From assembly GCF_009906855.1 (NCBI RefSeq), contig NZ_CP047650.1, positions 5,084,001 to 5,148,000 on the forward strand: DNA of 64,000 nucleotides, given 5' to 3'. Source of the DNA: Xylophilus rhododendri. GTDB lineage: Bacteria > Pseudomonadota > Gammaproteobacteria > Burkholderiales > Burkholderiaceae_C. The translations under genes were made by a program, and so were the position numbers. The first letter of the stretch is position 1; each line of letters opens with the position of its first letter. Of this stretch, positions 35,303 to 46,556 are shown piece by piece. Below the pieces are notes generated by a model that was given only the letters and a program-made list of their open reading frames with translations, searched no databases and was not told where the DNA came from.

Positions 35303-36175
35303 TCAGTCCACTGCGTCTGCCGGCTGTCGTTGCAGCATCGCCAGGGAGCTGGCAATCGTCTTGCGCAGTTGGCGGCGGTCGCAAATCATGTCGACGGCGC
35401 CCTTGGTCTGCAGGAACTCCGCGCGCTGGAAGCCTTCGGGCAGGGTCACCCGCACGGTGGATTCGATCACCCGCGGGCCGGCGAAGCCGATCAGGGCACG
35501 CGGCTCGGCGATCACCAGGTCGCCGACGAAGGCGAAGCCGGCGGACACACCGCCCATGGTCGGGTCGGTCAGCACGCTGATGTAGGGCAGGCCCTTCTTG
35601 GCCAGGCGGGTGAGCGCCGCATTGGTCTTGGCCATCTGCATCAGGGACAACAGGCCTTCCTGCATACGCGCGCCGCCGGTGGCGGTGAAGCAGACGAAGG
35701 GCACCTTCTGCTCGATGGCGGTTTCCACGCCGCGCACGAAACGCTCGCCGACCACGCTGCCCATGGAGCCGGCCATGAAGTCGAATTCGAAGCAGGCCAC
35801 GACCAGGTTGACGCTGTGCACCGCGCCGCCCATGACGATCAGGGCATCGGTCTCGCCGGTGTTCTCCAGGGCTTCCTTCAGGCGCTCGGGGTAGCGGCGG
35901 CTGTCCTTGAATTTCAGGGCGTCGACCGGCAGCACCTCCTGGCCGATCTCGTAGCGGCCTTCGGCGTCGAGGAAGGCATCGAGCCGGGCGCGCGCGCCGA
36001 TGCGGTGGTGGTGGCCGCAGGTGGGGCAGACGTTCTGGTTGTGTTCCAGGTCGGTCTTGTAGAGCACCGTTTCGCAGCTCGGGCATTTGATCCACAGACC
36101 TTCGGGCACCTGGCGGCGCTCGGCGGGGTCGGTCTTGGCGATCTTCGCCGGCAGCAGTTTTTCGAGCCAACTCAT
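35303..36175 (-). CDS. accD: Acetyl-CoA carboxylase carboxyltransferase subunit beta
   Basis: Beta half of the carboxyltransferase that makes malonyl-CoA for fatty-acid synthesis. 290 residues; an N-terminal four-Cys zinc finger (CPSC and CPTC, residues about 31-53) and crotonase-fold motifs GGARMQEG and PTMGGVSAG. Ends the trp-containing minus-strand cluster, 86 bases after trpA; in many relatives folC would follow, here it does not. Confidence 0.97.
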   Translation of the reverse strand: MSWLEKLLPAKIAKTDPAERRQVPEGLWIKCPSCETVLYKTDLEHNQNVCPTCGHHHRIGARARLDAFLDAEGRYEIGQEVLPVDALKFKDSRRYPERLKEALENTGETDALIVMGGAVHSVNLVVACFEFDFMAGSMGSVVGERFVRGVETAIEQKVPFVCFTATGGARMQEGLLSLMQMAKTNAALTRLAKKGLPYISVLTDPTMGGVSAGFAFVGDLVIAEPRALIGFAGPRVIESTVRVTLPEGFQRAEFLQTKGAVDMICDRRQLRKTIASSLAMLQRQPADAVD

Positions 36176-36261
36176 GGCGGTCTCCGGTAGGGCCGAATGG
36201 CTTCGGCCAGGAAAGAGGGGACGGCGGCGCCCGGGGCGGGGCGCCGCGCAATCGGCCGATT

Positions 36262-37067
36262 TTACGTGTCGAGCGCCTGGCGGATGCCGGACAGGAATTC
36301 CCGCGCCGTGGAGACGACCTTTTCGCGCGGCTCTTCGGCGATCAACTGGATCAGCCGGCTGCCGATGACGACGGCGTCCGCCACCTGTCCGACGGCCTTG
36401 GCGGTGGCCGCGTCGCGGATGCCGAAACCCACGCCGACCGGGATGGCGACATGCTGGCGGATGCGCGGCAGCATGGCCTCGACGGCGCCGGTGTCGAGGT
36501 GGCCGGCACCGGTCACGCCCTTGAGCGAGACGTAGTAGACATAACCCGTGGCGAGCCTGGCGACCTGGGCCATGCGTTCGTCGGTGCTGGTGGGGGCGAG
36601 CAGGAAGATCAGGTCCATGTCCTGCGCGCGCAGCTGCTCGGCGAAGGCGGCGGCTTCCTCGGGCGGGTAGTCGACGATCAGCACGCCGTCGACACCGGCG
36701 GCGCCGGCATCGCGCACGAAGGCGCCGGCGCCGTGGCGGCCGTCGTAGCGCTCGACCGGGTTGGCATAGCCCATCAGCACGATGGGGGTCGCGTCGTCCT
36801 GCCGGCGGAAGGCGCGGACCATGTCCAGCACCTGCGGCATGCCGATGCCCAGCGACAGCGCGTGTTCACCCGCGGCCTGGATCACCGGGCCGTCGGCCAT
36901 GGGGTCGGAGAAGGGCACGCCCAGCTCGATCACGTCGCAGCCGGCGGCCACCATGCCGTGCAGCAGCTCGGGCGTGATGTCGGCGAAGGGGAAGCCGGCG
37001 GTGACGTAGGGGATCAGCGCCTTGCGGTTTTCCGCCTTCAGGCGGGCGAAGGTGGCGGCGATACGGC

Positions 37068-37071
<4 letters not shown>
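36262..37071 (-). CDS. trpA: Tryptophan synthase alpha chain
   Basis: Cleaves indole-3-glycerol phosphate to indole, which is channelled to TrpB. 269 residues; catalytic Glu in [17 protein letters not shown] and the Asp in [10 protein letters not shown]; phosphate-binding GFGIRD and VVIGSR. The ATG at 37071 overlaps the trpB stop by four bases (37068-37071), so translation is coupled. Confidence 0.97.
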
Positions 37072-38363
<1,292 letters not shown>

Positions 38364-38412
38364 GGGAATACCTCGGTCTGCACCGAACGGCAGGCGGGTG
38401 CCCGGCGGTCGG

Positions 38413-39123
38413 TCAGGAAGACAGGGAAGAGATGGCGAAGCGGCGATCGGCTTCGCGTACGGCGGAAATGAACCGGGCGATCTTCTCGGCGTCCTTGATG
38501 CCCTTGGACAACTCGACGCCGGAGCTCACGTCGACCGCCAGGGACTTACCCCGCGATCGAAGCGCAGTGATGCCTTCGCCCACGTTTGCAGGCGTGAGTC
38601 CACCACTCAAGACGAGGTGAGCGTCGACGCTTGGAGGAAGAAGTGACCAATCGAATGTCTTTCCGCCGCCGCCATAACCCTCGACATGGGCATCGAGGAG
38701 CAGGCCACGGGCCTGGGCGAAATCGGCCGCGTATTTTAGGAGGTCGGGCATCACCGCGCCAACTCCGAAGGGAATTCGGGCCGCGCGCAGGTACGGAGTG
38801 CGGCCCTGGCGCGATGCGGCCAGGCAGTCGGCGGGCGTCTCGTCGCCATGGAACTGCAGGATGCCGCCGGGCACCTGGCGCAGCGCGGCATCGACCTCGT
38901 CAGGCTGGGCGTTGACGAAGAGCAGCACCGGCGTGACGAAGGGCGGCAGGCGGCTGGCCAGGGTGGCGGCGCGTTCGGCCGGGATGTAGCGCGGGCTCGG
39001 CGGATAGAGCACGAAGCCGACCGCGTCGGCGCCGGCGGCGACGGCGGTGTCCACGTCCTGTTCACGGGTCAGGCCGCAGATCTTGATGCGGGTGCGCTGC
39101 TGGGCGGGGGCGGTCGCGGTCAT
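38413..39123 (-). CDS. trpF: Phosphoribosylanthranilate isomerase
   Basis: Converts PRA to CdRP in tryptophan synthesis; 236-residue TIM barrel. Catalytic Cys in [12 protein letters not shown], general-acid Asp in LLLDAHVEG, and the phosphate-binding [11 protein letters not shown] and VDVSSGVE. The ATG at 39123 overlaps the truA stop (39120-39123), a coupled arrangement. Confidence 0.97.
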   Translation of the reverse strand: MTATAPAQQRTRIKICGLTREQDVDTAVAAGADAVGFVLYPPSPRYIPAERAATLASRLPPFVTPVLLFVNAQPDEVDAALRQVPGGILQFHGDETPADCLAASRQGRTPYLRAARIPFGVGAVMPDLLKYAADFAQARGLLLDAHVEGYGGGGKTFDWSLLPPSVDAHLVLSGGLTPANVGEGITALRSRGKSLAVDVSSGVELSKGIKDAEKIARFISAVREADRRFAISSLSS

Positions 39124-39917
39124 GGGATCCAGTCGAAGGCGGGTGTACGGGTGGGCAGGCCCCAGTGCGCATCGTAGACCGGGCCGAGGAAATACAGGCC
39201 GTCCGGCGAGAAGGTGGGCGCGGCGGCGTCGCGCGAGCGGGCGGCGATGACCTCGCGGATCCACCCGGGCTTGTGCGTGCCCTGGCCGACCGCCAGCAGG
39301 CAGCCCATGATGTTGCGGATCATGTGATGCAGGAAGGCGTTGCCTTCGAAGTCGAAGCGCCAGTAAGCGCTTTCGGCGCCGGCCTCGCGGCGGGTGACCT
39401 CGGCGCGCAGCAGGGTCTTCACCGGCGATTTGGCCTGGCAGGAGGATGCGCGAAAGGAACTGAAGTCGTGCTCGCCCAGCAGGTGTTGCGCAGCCTGGCG
39501 CATCGCCTCGCCGTTCAGCGGACGGAAGGCCCAGCCGACACGGCCGGCCTCGAGGGCGGGGCGCACCGGCGATTCGAGCAGCACATAGGCGTAACGGCGG
39601 CTGGTGGCGAGGAAACGCGCATGGAAGTCGTCGGAGACGGGCTGCGCCCACTGCACGGCGATGTCCGCCGGCAGGTAGCGGTTGGTGCCGCGCACCCAGG
39701 AAAACGGCGTGCGCTCGACGGCCGTGTCGAAGTGCACCACCTGCATCAGGCCATGCACGCCGGCATCGGTGCGGCCGGCGCAGACGGTCTGCACCGGCGC
39801 TGCGGCGAAAGTGGAGAGGGCGGCTTCGAGCTTGTCCTGCACCGCCAGGCCCGAAGCCTGGCTCTGCCAGCCCTGGTAGGCGCGGCCGTCATAGGCCACG
39901 CCGAGGGCTAGGCGCAA
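39120..39917 (-). CDS. truA: tRNA pseudouridine(38-40) synthase
   Basis: Makes pseudouridine in the anticodon stem-loop. 265 residues; catalytic Asp in CAGRTDAGVHG, plus FHARFLATSRRYAYVL and NAFLHHMIRNIMG. The start is TTG at 39917 with GGGAG seven bases upstream; no ATG or GTG gives the conserved LALGVAYDG with a better site. It starts 16 bases after the fimV stop. Confidence 0.95.
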   Translation of the reverse strand: MRLALGVAYDGRAYQGWQSQASGLAVQDKLEAALSTFAAAPVQTVCAGRTDAGVHGLMQVVHFDTAVERTPFSWVRGTNRYLPADIAVQWAQPVSDDFHARFLATSRRYAYVLLESPVRPALEAGRVGWAFRPLNGEAMRQAAQHLLGEHDFSSFRASSCQAKSPVKTLLRAEVTRREAGAESAYWRFDFEGNAFLHHMIRNIMGCLLAVGQGTHKPGWIREVIAARSRDAAAPTFSPDGLYFLGPVYDAHWGLPTRTPAFDWIP

Positions 39918-39933
39918 GGGCGGGCTCCCGCGC

Positions 39934-42546
39934 TCATGACAGGGCGGCGAGCATGCGCTCGGCCCGTGCGCGCACCGAGCCGCTGGCTTCGGAGATGACT
40001 TCCTCGATCAGGTGGCGGGCGCCGTCCACATCGCCGATGGCGTTGAACTCGTCGGCCAGGGCGAGTTTGGTGGCCAGGGCGTCGTCGGGGGCTACCTCGG
40101 GAAGGTCGTCGGCATCGGGCTCGGGTTCGGGCTGCGGTGCGGGGGGCGCCAGCGGAGCGGGAGCGGGAACCGGTTCGGGCTCAGGCGCAGCGGCCGGTTC
40201 GTCGTCCAGGTCGAGCGAGAAGTTGCTCAGGTCCAGCGCGGGCATCGGCTCCATGTCGGGCGGCGGCGCCGAGGCTTCGGTGCTGCTTTCGGTGTCGAAG
40301 TCGTCGAGGTTGAAGTCCAGGCTGAAGTCGGGTTCTTCTTCGGCGGGGAGGGAGCTCGGCGCCGGGGGCGGGCTGGCGGCGTCGGGCGTGAAGGCGCCGA
40401 AGTCGAGATCCAGCGAGGGGATGTCGGGCTCGGGTTCCGGTTGCGCGGCCGGTGGCGGCGGGGCGGGGTCGAAATCCAGGGTGATTTCTTCGGGTTCCAC
40501 CTCGGGCTCAGGTTCGATTTCGATCTCGGGTTCCGGCTCGGGCTGCACTGCCGCCGCCGCCGAGAAGGCCGTGGCGCCTGCCAGAGCGGCCGCGCCAGCG
40601 GCCTTGAACAGCGGGTGCGTCGGGTCGAGTTCCTCGCCCAGCGCCTGGATGCGGTCCCAGTCGGCGCCGGTGCCGCCGGTCAGGCGGTGCGCCTCGCCGG
40701 CAATGCCCTGGAAGGCGGGCACGTCCTTGCGTTTGGCGTAGATCTCGGCGAGCTTGGCGTGCAGGGCGGTGCGCTCGGGATGGTTGCGCAGGGCTTCCTT
40801 GAGGATTTCCTCGGCCTGCTGGTCGCGGCCGTAGGCCAGGTAGACATCGGCTTCGGCGATCGGATCGACTTCTCCCCCGGCATCGAGCTGGCTGGGCGAG
40901 TACGAGGTGGCCAGGGTCGAGGGCCCGCTTTCGGCGGTATTGACCTGCTGGCCGCCGCCGGCGCCGAAGAAAGAATCCGGGTTCTTGTCGGCGAAGCCGC
41001 TGTCGTTGACGATGCCGCGGCGCTTGCGGATGACGCGGTAGGAGACCAGCGACACCACCAGGGCGACCAGCAGGCCGATCAGGCCCAGGACCTTGGGATC
41101 GCCCAGGGGGGTGTCGTCGAGGAAGGAAGCCGGGCTTTCGGCGGGCGCGGCCGGCTTGGCTGCAGCCGGTGCGGCGACCGGCGGTGCGGCTACGGCCGGG
41201 GCGGGAGCGGGCGTCGCAGCAGGTTCGGCCGCGGGCGGTGGCGTGACCGGCGCGGGTGCCGGCGGCGCCACGGGCGCGGCAGCCGGGGCCGTCGCGGCGG
41301 GCGGCGCGGCGGTCGCGGTGCTGCCGGCACCGGTGCCCAGGCGATTGAGCTCGTTGACGTTGCGCGACAGCTCGGCCAGTCGCTGTGCGCTGTCGCGCTC
41401 CTGGTTGGTGCGGGCGATGCGTTCGGCTTCGGCCGCGGCGGGGGTGTTGGGTGCCGTGCCTTTGGACAGGGTCAGCCGGTCGGGTGCGGTGGCCGCCGGG
41501 CGGCGCTCCTCGACCTGCGTCTGCACGCTGCCGCTGGCCTGGCGCTGCGGCGCGGCGTTGGCGACGGTTGGCGCGCCGGCGGCCAGGCGGCGGCGGAATT
41601 CGTTGAAGTCGCGGCTCTGCGCGATCACCATCTGCTGCGCCTGGGCGGCCGGCAGGCTGGCGGCATCGCTGGCGCTGGGCATGCTGAGCACCGAGCCGGC
41701 GCGCAGGCGGTTGACGTTGCCGTCGATGAAGGCGTCGGGGTTGGCCTGCACCATGGCGATCAGCATCTGGTCCAGCGAAACGCTGGGCGCCTTGTTGCTG
41801 GCGGCGATGCGGCCGGCGGTGTCGCCGGGGCGCACGGTGAGCTGGCCGGCCGGTGCGTTGTTCGCTGCTGCGGCTGGGACTGGAGCGGGGCGCGGCGCCG
41901 GGCGCGGAAGCGGTGCGGGCGCCGGGGCCGTCACGACCGGCGGTACGGGTGAACGCGCGAAATCGGCCGGCGCCGGGACGCTTTGCGGCGCGGCGGGCAC
42001 CTGCGGCGGCAGCGGCGCGGGCGGGGCGGCGCGCTGGCCGACCGGCGGCGGGTCCAGCAGCACCGTGTAGTTGCGCGAGAGACGGCCGCCGATCCAGGAG
42101 GCGTCCAGCAGCACGTCGAGAAAGGGTTCATTGACCGGCCGGTTGCCGGTGATGCGCAGCACCGCCTGGCCGTTGGCCTGGCGTTCGATGCTGATCTGCG
42201 CGCCGACCAGGGCGGCGTTGTATTCCACACCCGCAGCGCGGAAGGCGGCCGGGGTTGCGGGCTGCACGGTCAGCGAGCCGGCTTCGGCTGGCGTCAGGTC
42301 GAACACCTGGACCTGGGCGCGCAGCGCTTCGCCGAGATTGGATTGCACCGTCATGCCGCCCAGCGTGAGGGCATGGGCTTCGAAAGAAACCAGGCCCGCG
42401 GCGAAGGCCAGGCAGGCCAGTGCCAGGGCAGTGCGCGCGGGCGCGCCCGGGAAGTCGGGCAAAGCTCCGTGCTGCGTCCGGGCCGGCAGCATGCCTTGGC
42501 GGGCAGTCCCAAGGGCGCGGTCGGCCGTGAAATTCTTGATTGTCAT
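39934..42546 (-). CDS. fimV: FimV/HubP-type polar protein
   Basis: An 870-residue inner-membrane protein that organises the cell pole and type IV pili or chemotaxis in relatives. In order: signal/hydrophobic segment (residues about 38-58), the FimV N-terminal domain (LGGMTVQSNLGEALRAQV), a LysM peptidoglycan-binding repeat (LTVRPGDTAGRIA), Pro/Ala-rich linkers, one membrane helix near residue 490, a TPR-like stretch (YLAYGRDQQAEEILKEAL), a long acidic Pro/Glu region, and the C-terminal FimV domain (KLALADEFNAIGDVDGARHL). First of the fimV-truA-trpFBA series. Confidence 0.93.
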   Translation of the reverse strand: MTIKNFTADRALGTARQGMLPARTQHGALPDFPGAPARTALALACLAFAAGLVSFEAHALTLGGMTVQSNLGEALRAQVQVFDLTPAEAGSLTVQPATPAAFRAAGVEYNAALVGAQISIERQANGQAVLRITGNRPVNEPFLDVLLDASWIGGRLSRNYTVLLDPPPVGQRAAPPAPLPPQVPAAPQSVPAPADFARSPVPPVVTAPAPAPLPRPAPRPAPVPAAAANNAPAGQLTVRPGDTAGRIAASNKAPSVSLDQMLIAMVQANPDAFIDGNVNRLRAGSVLSMPSASDAASLPAAQAQQMVIAQSRDFNEFRRRLAAGAPTVANAAPQRQASGSVQTQVEERRPAATAPDRLTLSKGTAPNTPAAAEAERIARTNQERDSAQRLAELSRNVNELNRLGTGAGSTATAAPPAATAPAAAPVAPPAPAPVTPPPAAEPAATPAPAPAVAAPPVAAPAAAKPAAPAESPASFLDDTPLGDPKVLGLIGLLVALVVSLVSYRVIRKRRGIVNDSGFADKNPDSFFGAGGGQQVNTAESGPSTLATSYSPSQLDAGGEVDPIAEADVYLAYGRDQQAEEILKEALRNHPERTALHAKLAEIYAKRKDVPAFQGIAGEAHRLTGGTGADWDRIQALGEELDPTHPLFKAAGAAALAGATAFSAAAAVQPEPEPEIEIEPEPEVEPEEITLDFDPAPPPPAAQPEPEPDIPSLDLDFGAFTPDAASPPPAPSSLPAEEEPDFSLDFNLDDFDTESSTEASAPPPDMEPMPALDLSNFSLDLDDEPAAAPEPEPVPAPAPLAPPAPQPEPEPDADDLPEVAPDDALATKLALADEFNAIGDVDGARHLIEEVISEASGSVRARAERMLAALS

Positions 42547-42719
42547 GGAGCTGGCGTTTCAGTCTGGCCCCCGGGCGGAGGGCGCAGGAACCATAGCATC
42601 AATTTCCAGCCAGTGACAAGGCGAGCGGCCCTCGCGATGGTGGCCGCTCGCTGCGGGGCGATGCTGCATCGCCCTTGCGTTGTCCGGTGACAACGTCAAG
42701 GGCCTGTCATGCAGCTCGC

Positions 42720-43829
42720 TCAGGCGGCCAGCAGGATGCGCAGCATGCGGCGCAGCGGCTCGGCTGCGCCCCACAGCAGCTGGTCGCCGATGACGAAGGC
42801 CGAGACGTATTCCGGGCCCATGTTGAGCTTGCGCACCCGGCCCACGCCCACCTCCAGCCCGCCGGTGATGGCGGCCGGCGTGAGTTCCTTGACGGTGATG
42901 GCGCGCTCGTTCGGCACCCACTTCACCCAGGGGTTGCCCGCCTTGATGATGGATTCGATCTCGGCCAGCGGCAGGTCCTTCTTGAGCTTGAGCGTCAGCG
43001 CCAGGCTGTGGCAGCGCATGGCGCCGATGCGCACGCACAGGCCGTCGACCGGGATCACGCTGGCGGTGTCGAGGATCTTGTTGACCTCGGCCTGGCCCTT
43101 CCATTCTTCCTTCGATTGGCCGTTGTCGAGCTGCGCGTCGATCCAGGGGATCAGGCCGCCGGCCAGCGGCGCGCCGAAGAATTCGGTGGGCACGTCCTCG
43201 CGGATGGTGGCGGCCACCTTGCGGTCGATGTCGAGGATGGCGGAGGAGGGCGTGCGCAGCTCCTCGGCCACGGCGTCGTGCACCACGCCCATGCCCTTGA
43301 GCAGTTCGCGCATGTGGTTGGCGCCGCCGCCCGAAGCCGCCTGGTAGGTCATCGAGCTGACCCATTCGACCAGGCCCTGCTTGAACAGCCCGCCCAGGCC
43401 CATCAGCAGGATGGAGTTGGTGCAGTTGCCGCCGATGTAGTTCTTCACGCCCTTGGCCAGGGCGCGCTGGATCACGTCGTCGTTGACCGGGTCGAGCACG
43501 ATGACCGCGTCGTCCTTCATGCGCAGGGTGGAGGCGGCGTCGATCCAGTAGCCGTCCCAGCCGGCGGCGCGCAGCTTGGGGAAGACCTCGGTGGTGTAGT
43601 CGCCGCCCTGGGCGGTGATGACGATGTCGCACTTCTTCAGTGCCTCGATGTCGTGCGCGTCCTGCAGGGTGGTGTGCACCTTGGCCTGCGCCGGCGCCTT
43701 GCCGCCGGCGTTGGAGGTGGAGAAGAACACCGGCTCGATGACGTCGAAGTCACCCTCTGCCTGCATGCGATCGATCAGCACCGAGCCAACCATGCCGCGC
43801 CAGCCGACCAGACCTACCAACTTGCTCAT
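42720..43829 (-). CDS. asd: Aspartate-semialdehyde dehydrogenase
   Basis: Reduces aspartyl phosphate to the semialdehyde, the branch point to lysine/diaminopimelate, threonine, methionine and isoleucine. 369 residues; NADP-binding [11 protein letters not shown], the catalytic Cys in GGNCTNS, and the His in [10 protein letters not shown] 33-codon leader-type ORF rich in Thr, Ile and Lys codons precedes it on the same strand and suggests control by pathway end products. Confidence 0.97.
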   Translation of the reverse strand: MSKLVGLVGWRGMVGSVLIDRMQAEGDFDVIEPVFFSTSNAGGKAPAQAKVHTTLQDAHDIEALKKCDIVITAQGGDYTTEVFPKLRAAGWDGYWIDAASTLRMKDDAVIVLDPVNDDVIQRALAKGVKNYIGGNCTNSILLMGLGGLFKQGLVEWVSSMTYQAASGGGANHMRELLKGMGVVHDAVAEELRTPSSAILDIDRKVAATIREDVPTEFFGAPLAGGLIPWIDAQLDNGQSKEEWKGQAEVNKILDTASVIPVDGLCVRIGAMRCHSLALTLKLKKDLPLAEIESIIKAGNPWVKWVPNERAITVKELTPAAITGGLEVGVGRVRKLNMGPEYVSAFVIGDQLLWGAAEPLRRMLRILLAA

Positions 43830-43867
43830 TTTCGAAAGCCCTCAGTGAAGAAACAGTGCCGACCGGA

Positions 43868-43917
43868 CTGGTTCCGCCTGGCTCGTCAGGGCCAGGGAGG
43901 GCGCACGACGAACCAGG
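43868..43917 (-). promoter_or_regulatory. Competing stem-loops between leader ORF and asd
   Basis: On the minus strand, CCTGGTTCGTC (43917-43907) can pair with GACGAGCCAGG (43887-43877; 11 pairs, one G-U), while its CTGGTTC can pair instead with GAACCAG (43874-43868). A third option is CCTGGC/GCCAGG (43896-43891 with 43882-43877). Mutually exclusive pairings just after a leader ORF resemble an attenuator. There is no T-run after the stems, so a Rho-dependent or translational mechanism would be needed. Confidence 0.4.
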
Positions 43918-43922
43918 CTGGA

Positions 43923-44024
43923 TCAGCCCTTAATGGTCGTGGTTTTGGTGGAGATTGCGCGCGCGGCCACGCTTGCCGGGGCGGCAGAAGCGGTGTTCAG
44001 GGGGAACGGGCGGGCGGCAAACAT
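43923..44024 (-). CDS. Putative Thr/Ile/Lys-rich leader peptide of asd
   Basis: A 33-residue ORF ending Ile-Ser-Thr-Lys-Thr-Thr-Thr-Ile-Lys-Gly then TGA, 93 bases before asd. The end-loaded run of Thr, Ile and Lys codons (end products of the asd pathway) is strikingly like the E. coli thr operon leader peptide, which contains ISTTITTT. A TACAAT -10 element ends nine bases before the ATG, so the message would be almost leaderless; no Shine-Dalgarno is seen. Alternative: a chance ORF. Homologous leaders in relatives would settle it. Confidence 0.5.
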   Translation of the reverse strand: MFAARPFPLNTASAAPASVAARAISTKTTTIKG

Positions 44025-44032
44025 GGTTTCGG

Positions 44033-44038
44033 ATTGTA
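44033..44038 (-). promoter_or_regulatory. -10 element upstream of the asd leader ORF
   Basis: TACAAT on the minus strand (44038-44033). The predicted start of transcription, near 44026, is two bases before the leader ATG at 44024. No convincing -35 hexamer is visible at 16-18 bases. Confidence 0.4.
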
Positions 44039-44133
44039 GCGGATACGGCGGCTTGTTTGGGTATTGCAGCGGCCGGCGCAGTCCGCGCGTATAGTCCTCG
44101 GCGCTTTTGCTCCTCATCCGCTCCAGGCTTTCC

Positions 44134-45438
44134 ATGCCCGATTCCGCCGGCCGCCTTCCCGCCCTCCAGGACGACCTGGCCCATCTCCGCGATCTGCTCG
44201 ACCACAACAGCGACTGGGTCTGGGAGGTCGACGCGCAGGGGCGCTACACCTACTGCTCGGCCATGGTCATGGCCCTGCTGGGCCGGCCGCCGCAGGAGGT
44301 GCTGGGCAAGACCCCCTTCGACTTCATGCCCCCGGCCGAGGCCGCGCGGGTGGGCCAGGCCTTCGGTGCCATCGTGGCGGCGGCCCGGCCCTTCTCCGGC
44401 CTGGTCAACCGCAACCAGCGGCCCGACGGCAGCATCGTGGTGCTGGAGACCAGCGGCATTCCGCTGTTCGATGCGCAGGGCCAGCTGCGCGGCTACCGCG
44501 GCATCGACCGCGACATCTCGGCCCTGGGCGAGCGGGTGCTGCAACTCGAAGCGGTGTACGACACGGCACCCGTCGCCCTGTGCACGGTCGACCGCCTGGG
44601 CGTGGTCGCCATGGCCAACCAGGCGATGGCGCAGCTGCTGGGCCGGCCGGCCGCCGAACTGCCCGGCCTGCGCCTGTCGGATGTGATGCCCGAGGCGGTG
44701 CACCAGCTCGGCGAGGATTTCGCCCTGGCCGACCTCGACGCCCTGCCGCAGCTGCCCAGCCACGAGTTCGAATGGAAGGGCCGCTGGTTCTATGCCACGC
44801 CGCATGTGCTGCGCGATGCGCTGGGGGCGGTGGCCGGCATGTCCATGGCCTGGATGGACATCACCGCCCGCAAGCAGGCCGAGCAGCAGCTGACCGAGGC
44901 CAACCTCCGGCTGGAGCAGTACGCGCGCCAGGACTACCTGACCGGTCTCTACAACCGCCGCTATCTCGACGAGCGCCTGGAACGCGAGATCGCCCGCGCG
45001 CGGCGCGAGGCCGGGATGCTCTCGGTCTGCATGGTGGATGTGGACCACTTCAAGGCCTACAACGACAGCCGCGGCCACCTGGCCGGCGACGCCTGCCTGC
45101 GCGCCGTGGCCCACACGCTGGCCCAGCATGTGACGCGGCCGGGCGACCTGGTCAGCCGCTACGGCGGCGAGGAATTCGTGGTGGTGCTCGCAGACACCGA
45201 CGAGCAGGGCGCGCAGCGGGTGGCCGAACGGGTGCGCTCGGCGGTCGAGGCGCTGGCGCTGCCGCATCCGGATGCGCCTTCGGGCAGGGTCACGGTCAGC
45301 GTGGGCGTGGTGAGCTGCTGGCCCGGCAACGATGCGCCGGATGTGGATTCGCTGCTGCGCGCCGCCGACCAGGCGCTCTACGAGGCCAAGCGCGGCGGCC
45401 GCAACCGCGTGGCCGCCGGCCGCTGCGGTACAGCCTGA
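44134..45438 (+). CDS. PAS-PAS-GGDEF diguanylate cyclase
   Basis: A 434-residue soluble protein with two PAS domains (about residues 15-130 and 145-255) and a GGDEF domain with active RYGGEEFVVVL and an RPGD inhibitory site five residues before it, so c-di-GMP synthesis with product inhibition is expected. ATG at 44134 follows AGG by a few bases; TTG at 44107 is an alternative. Oddly placed on the opposite strand between leuB and asd, which are usually adjacent in this order of bacteria. Confidence 0.9.
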   Translation: MPDSAGRLPALQDDLAHLRDLLDHNSDWVWEVDAQGRYTYCSAMVMALLGRPPQEVLGKTPFDFMPPAEAARVGQAFGAIVAAARPFSGLVNRNQRPDGSIVVLETSGIPLFDAQGQLRGYRGIDRDISALGERVLQLEAVYDTAPVALCTVDRLGVVAMANQAMAQLLGRPAAELPGLRLSDVMPEAVHQLGEDFALADLDALPQLPSHEFEWKGRWFYATPHVLRDALGAVAGMSMAWMDITARKQAEQQLTEANLRLEQYARQDYLTGLYNRRYLDERLEREIARARREAGMLSVCMVDVDHFKAYNDSRGHLAGDACLRAVAHTLAQHVTRPGDLVSRYGGEEFVVVLADTDEQGAQRVAERVRSAVEALALPHPDAPSGRVTVSVGVVSCWPGNDAPDVDSLLRAADQALYEAKRGGRNRVAAGRCGTA

Positions 45439-45445
45439 AGGGCGA

Positions 45446-46522
45446 TCAGCCCAGCGCCGCCACCACGGCGTCGCCCATCTGCACCGTGCCGACCTTGGTC
45501 GTGCCTTCGGACCAGATGTCCGGCGTGCGCAGGCCCTGCGCCAGCACCTTCTGCACCGCCGCCTCGATGCGGTCGGCCGCATCGGCCTTCTGCAGCGAGA
45601 AGCGCAGCATCATCGCGGCGCTCAGGATGGTGGCCAGCGGGTTGGCCACGCCCTTGCCGGCGATGTCCGGAGCGCTGCCGTGGCTGGGCTCGTACAGGCC
45701 CTGACCGCGGTCGTTGAGCGAGGCCGAGGGCAGCATGCCGATGGAGCCGGTCAGCATGGCGGCGGCGTCCGACAGGATGTCGCCGAACATATTGCCGGTG
45801 ACCACCACGTCGAACTTCTTGGGTTCCTTCACCAGCTGCATCGCGGCGTTGTCCACGTACATGTGGTCGAGCTTGACGTCCGGGTACTGCTGGCCGACCT
45901 CGGTGACCACGTCCTTCCACAGCTGGAAGGTCTCCAGCACATTGGCCTTGTCCACGCTGGTGACACGGCCGCCGCGCTTCTGCGCCGCCTTGAAGGCGAC
46001 ATGGGCGATGCGTTCGATCTCCGGGCGGCTGTAGCGCATGGTGTCGAAGGCTTCCTCGGCGCCGGGGAAGTGGCCGTCGGGCGAGACACGGCGGCCGCGC
46101 GGCTGGCCGAAGTAGATGTCGCCGGTCAGCTCGCGGATGATGAGGATGTCCAGGCCCGACACCAGCTCGGGCTTGAGGCTGGAGGCGCCGACCAGCTGCT
46201 CGTAGCAGATGGCCGGGCGGAAGTTGGCGAACAGGCCCAGGTGCTTGCGCAGGCCGAGGATGGCCTGCTCGGGGCGCAGCGGGCGGTCCAGCGTGTCGTA
46301 CTTCCAGTCGCCGACGGCGCCGAAGAGGATGGCGTCAGAGGCCTTGGCCAGGTTCAGCGTGGCTTCGGGCAGCGGATGGCCGCTGGCCTCGTAGGCGGCG
46401 CCGCCGACCGGGGCGGTGTCCATGGCGATGTCGAGCTTCAGGGCTTCGAGCACCTTGACGGCCTCGGCGATGATTTCGGGGCCGATGCCGTCGCCGGGCA
46501 GGATTGCGATCTTCTGGGTCAT
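45446..46522 (-). CDS. leuB: 3-isopropylmalate dehydrogenase
   Basis: Third step of leucine synthesis: oxidative decarboxylation of 3-isopropylmalate with NAD. 358 residues; [11 protein letters not shown] at the start, [14 protein letters not shown], and the metal-binding signature region [20 protein letters not shown]. Convergent with the diguanylate cyclase, seven bases between stops; 34 bases after leuD. Confidence 0.98.
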   Translation of the reverse strand: MTQKIAILPGDGIGPEIIAEAVKVLEALKLDIAMDTAPVGGAAYEASGHPLPEATLNLAKASDAILFGAVGDWKYDTLDRPLRPEQAILGLRKHLGLFANFRPAICYEQLVGASSLKPELVSGLDILIIRELTGDIYFGQPRGRRVSPDGHFPGAEEAFDTMRYSRPEIERIAHVAFKAAQKRGGRVTSVDKANVLETFQLWKDVVTEVGQQYPDVKLDHMYVDNAAMQLVKEPKKFDVVVTGNMFGDILSDAAAMLTGSIGMLPSASLNDRGQGLYEPSHGSAPDIAGKGVANPLATILSAAMMLRFSLQKADAADRIEAAVQKVLAQGLRTPDIWSEGTTKVGTVQMGDAVVAALG

Positions 46523-46556
46523 GTTCTTTGGGGACAGGATTGGAGGGGTGTCCGGC

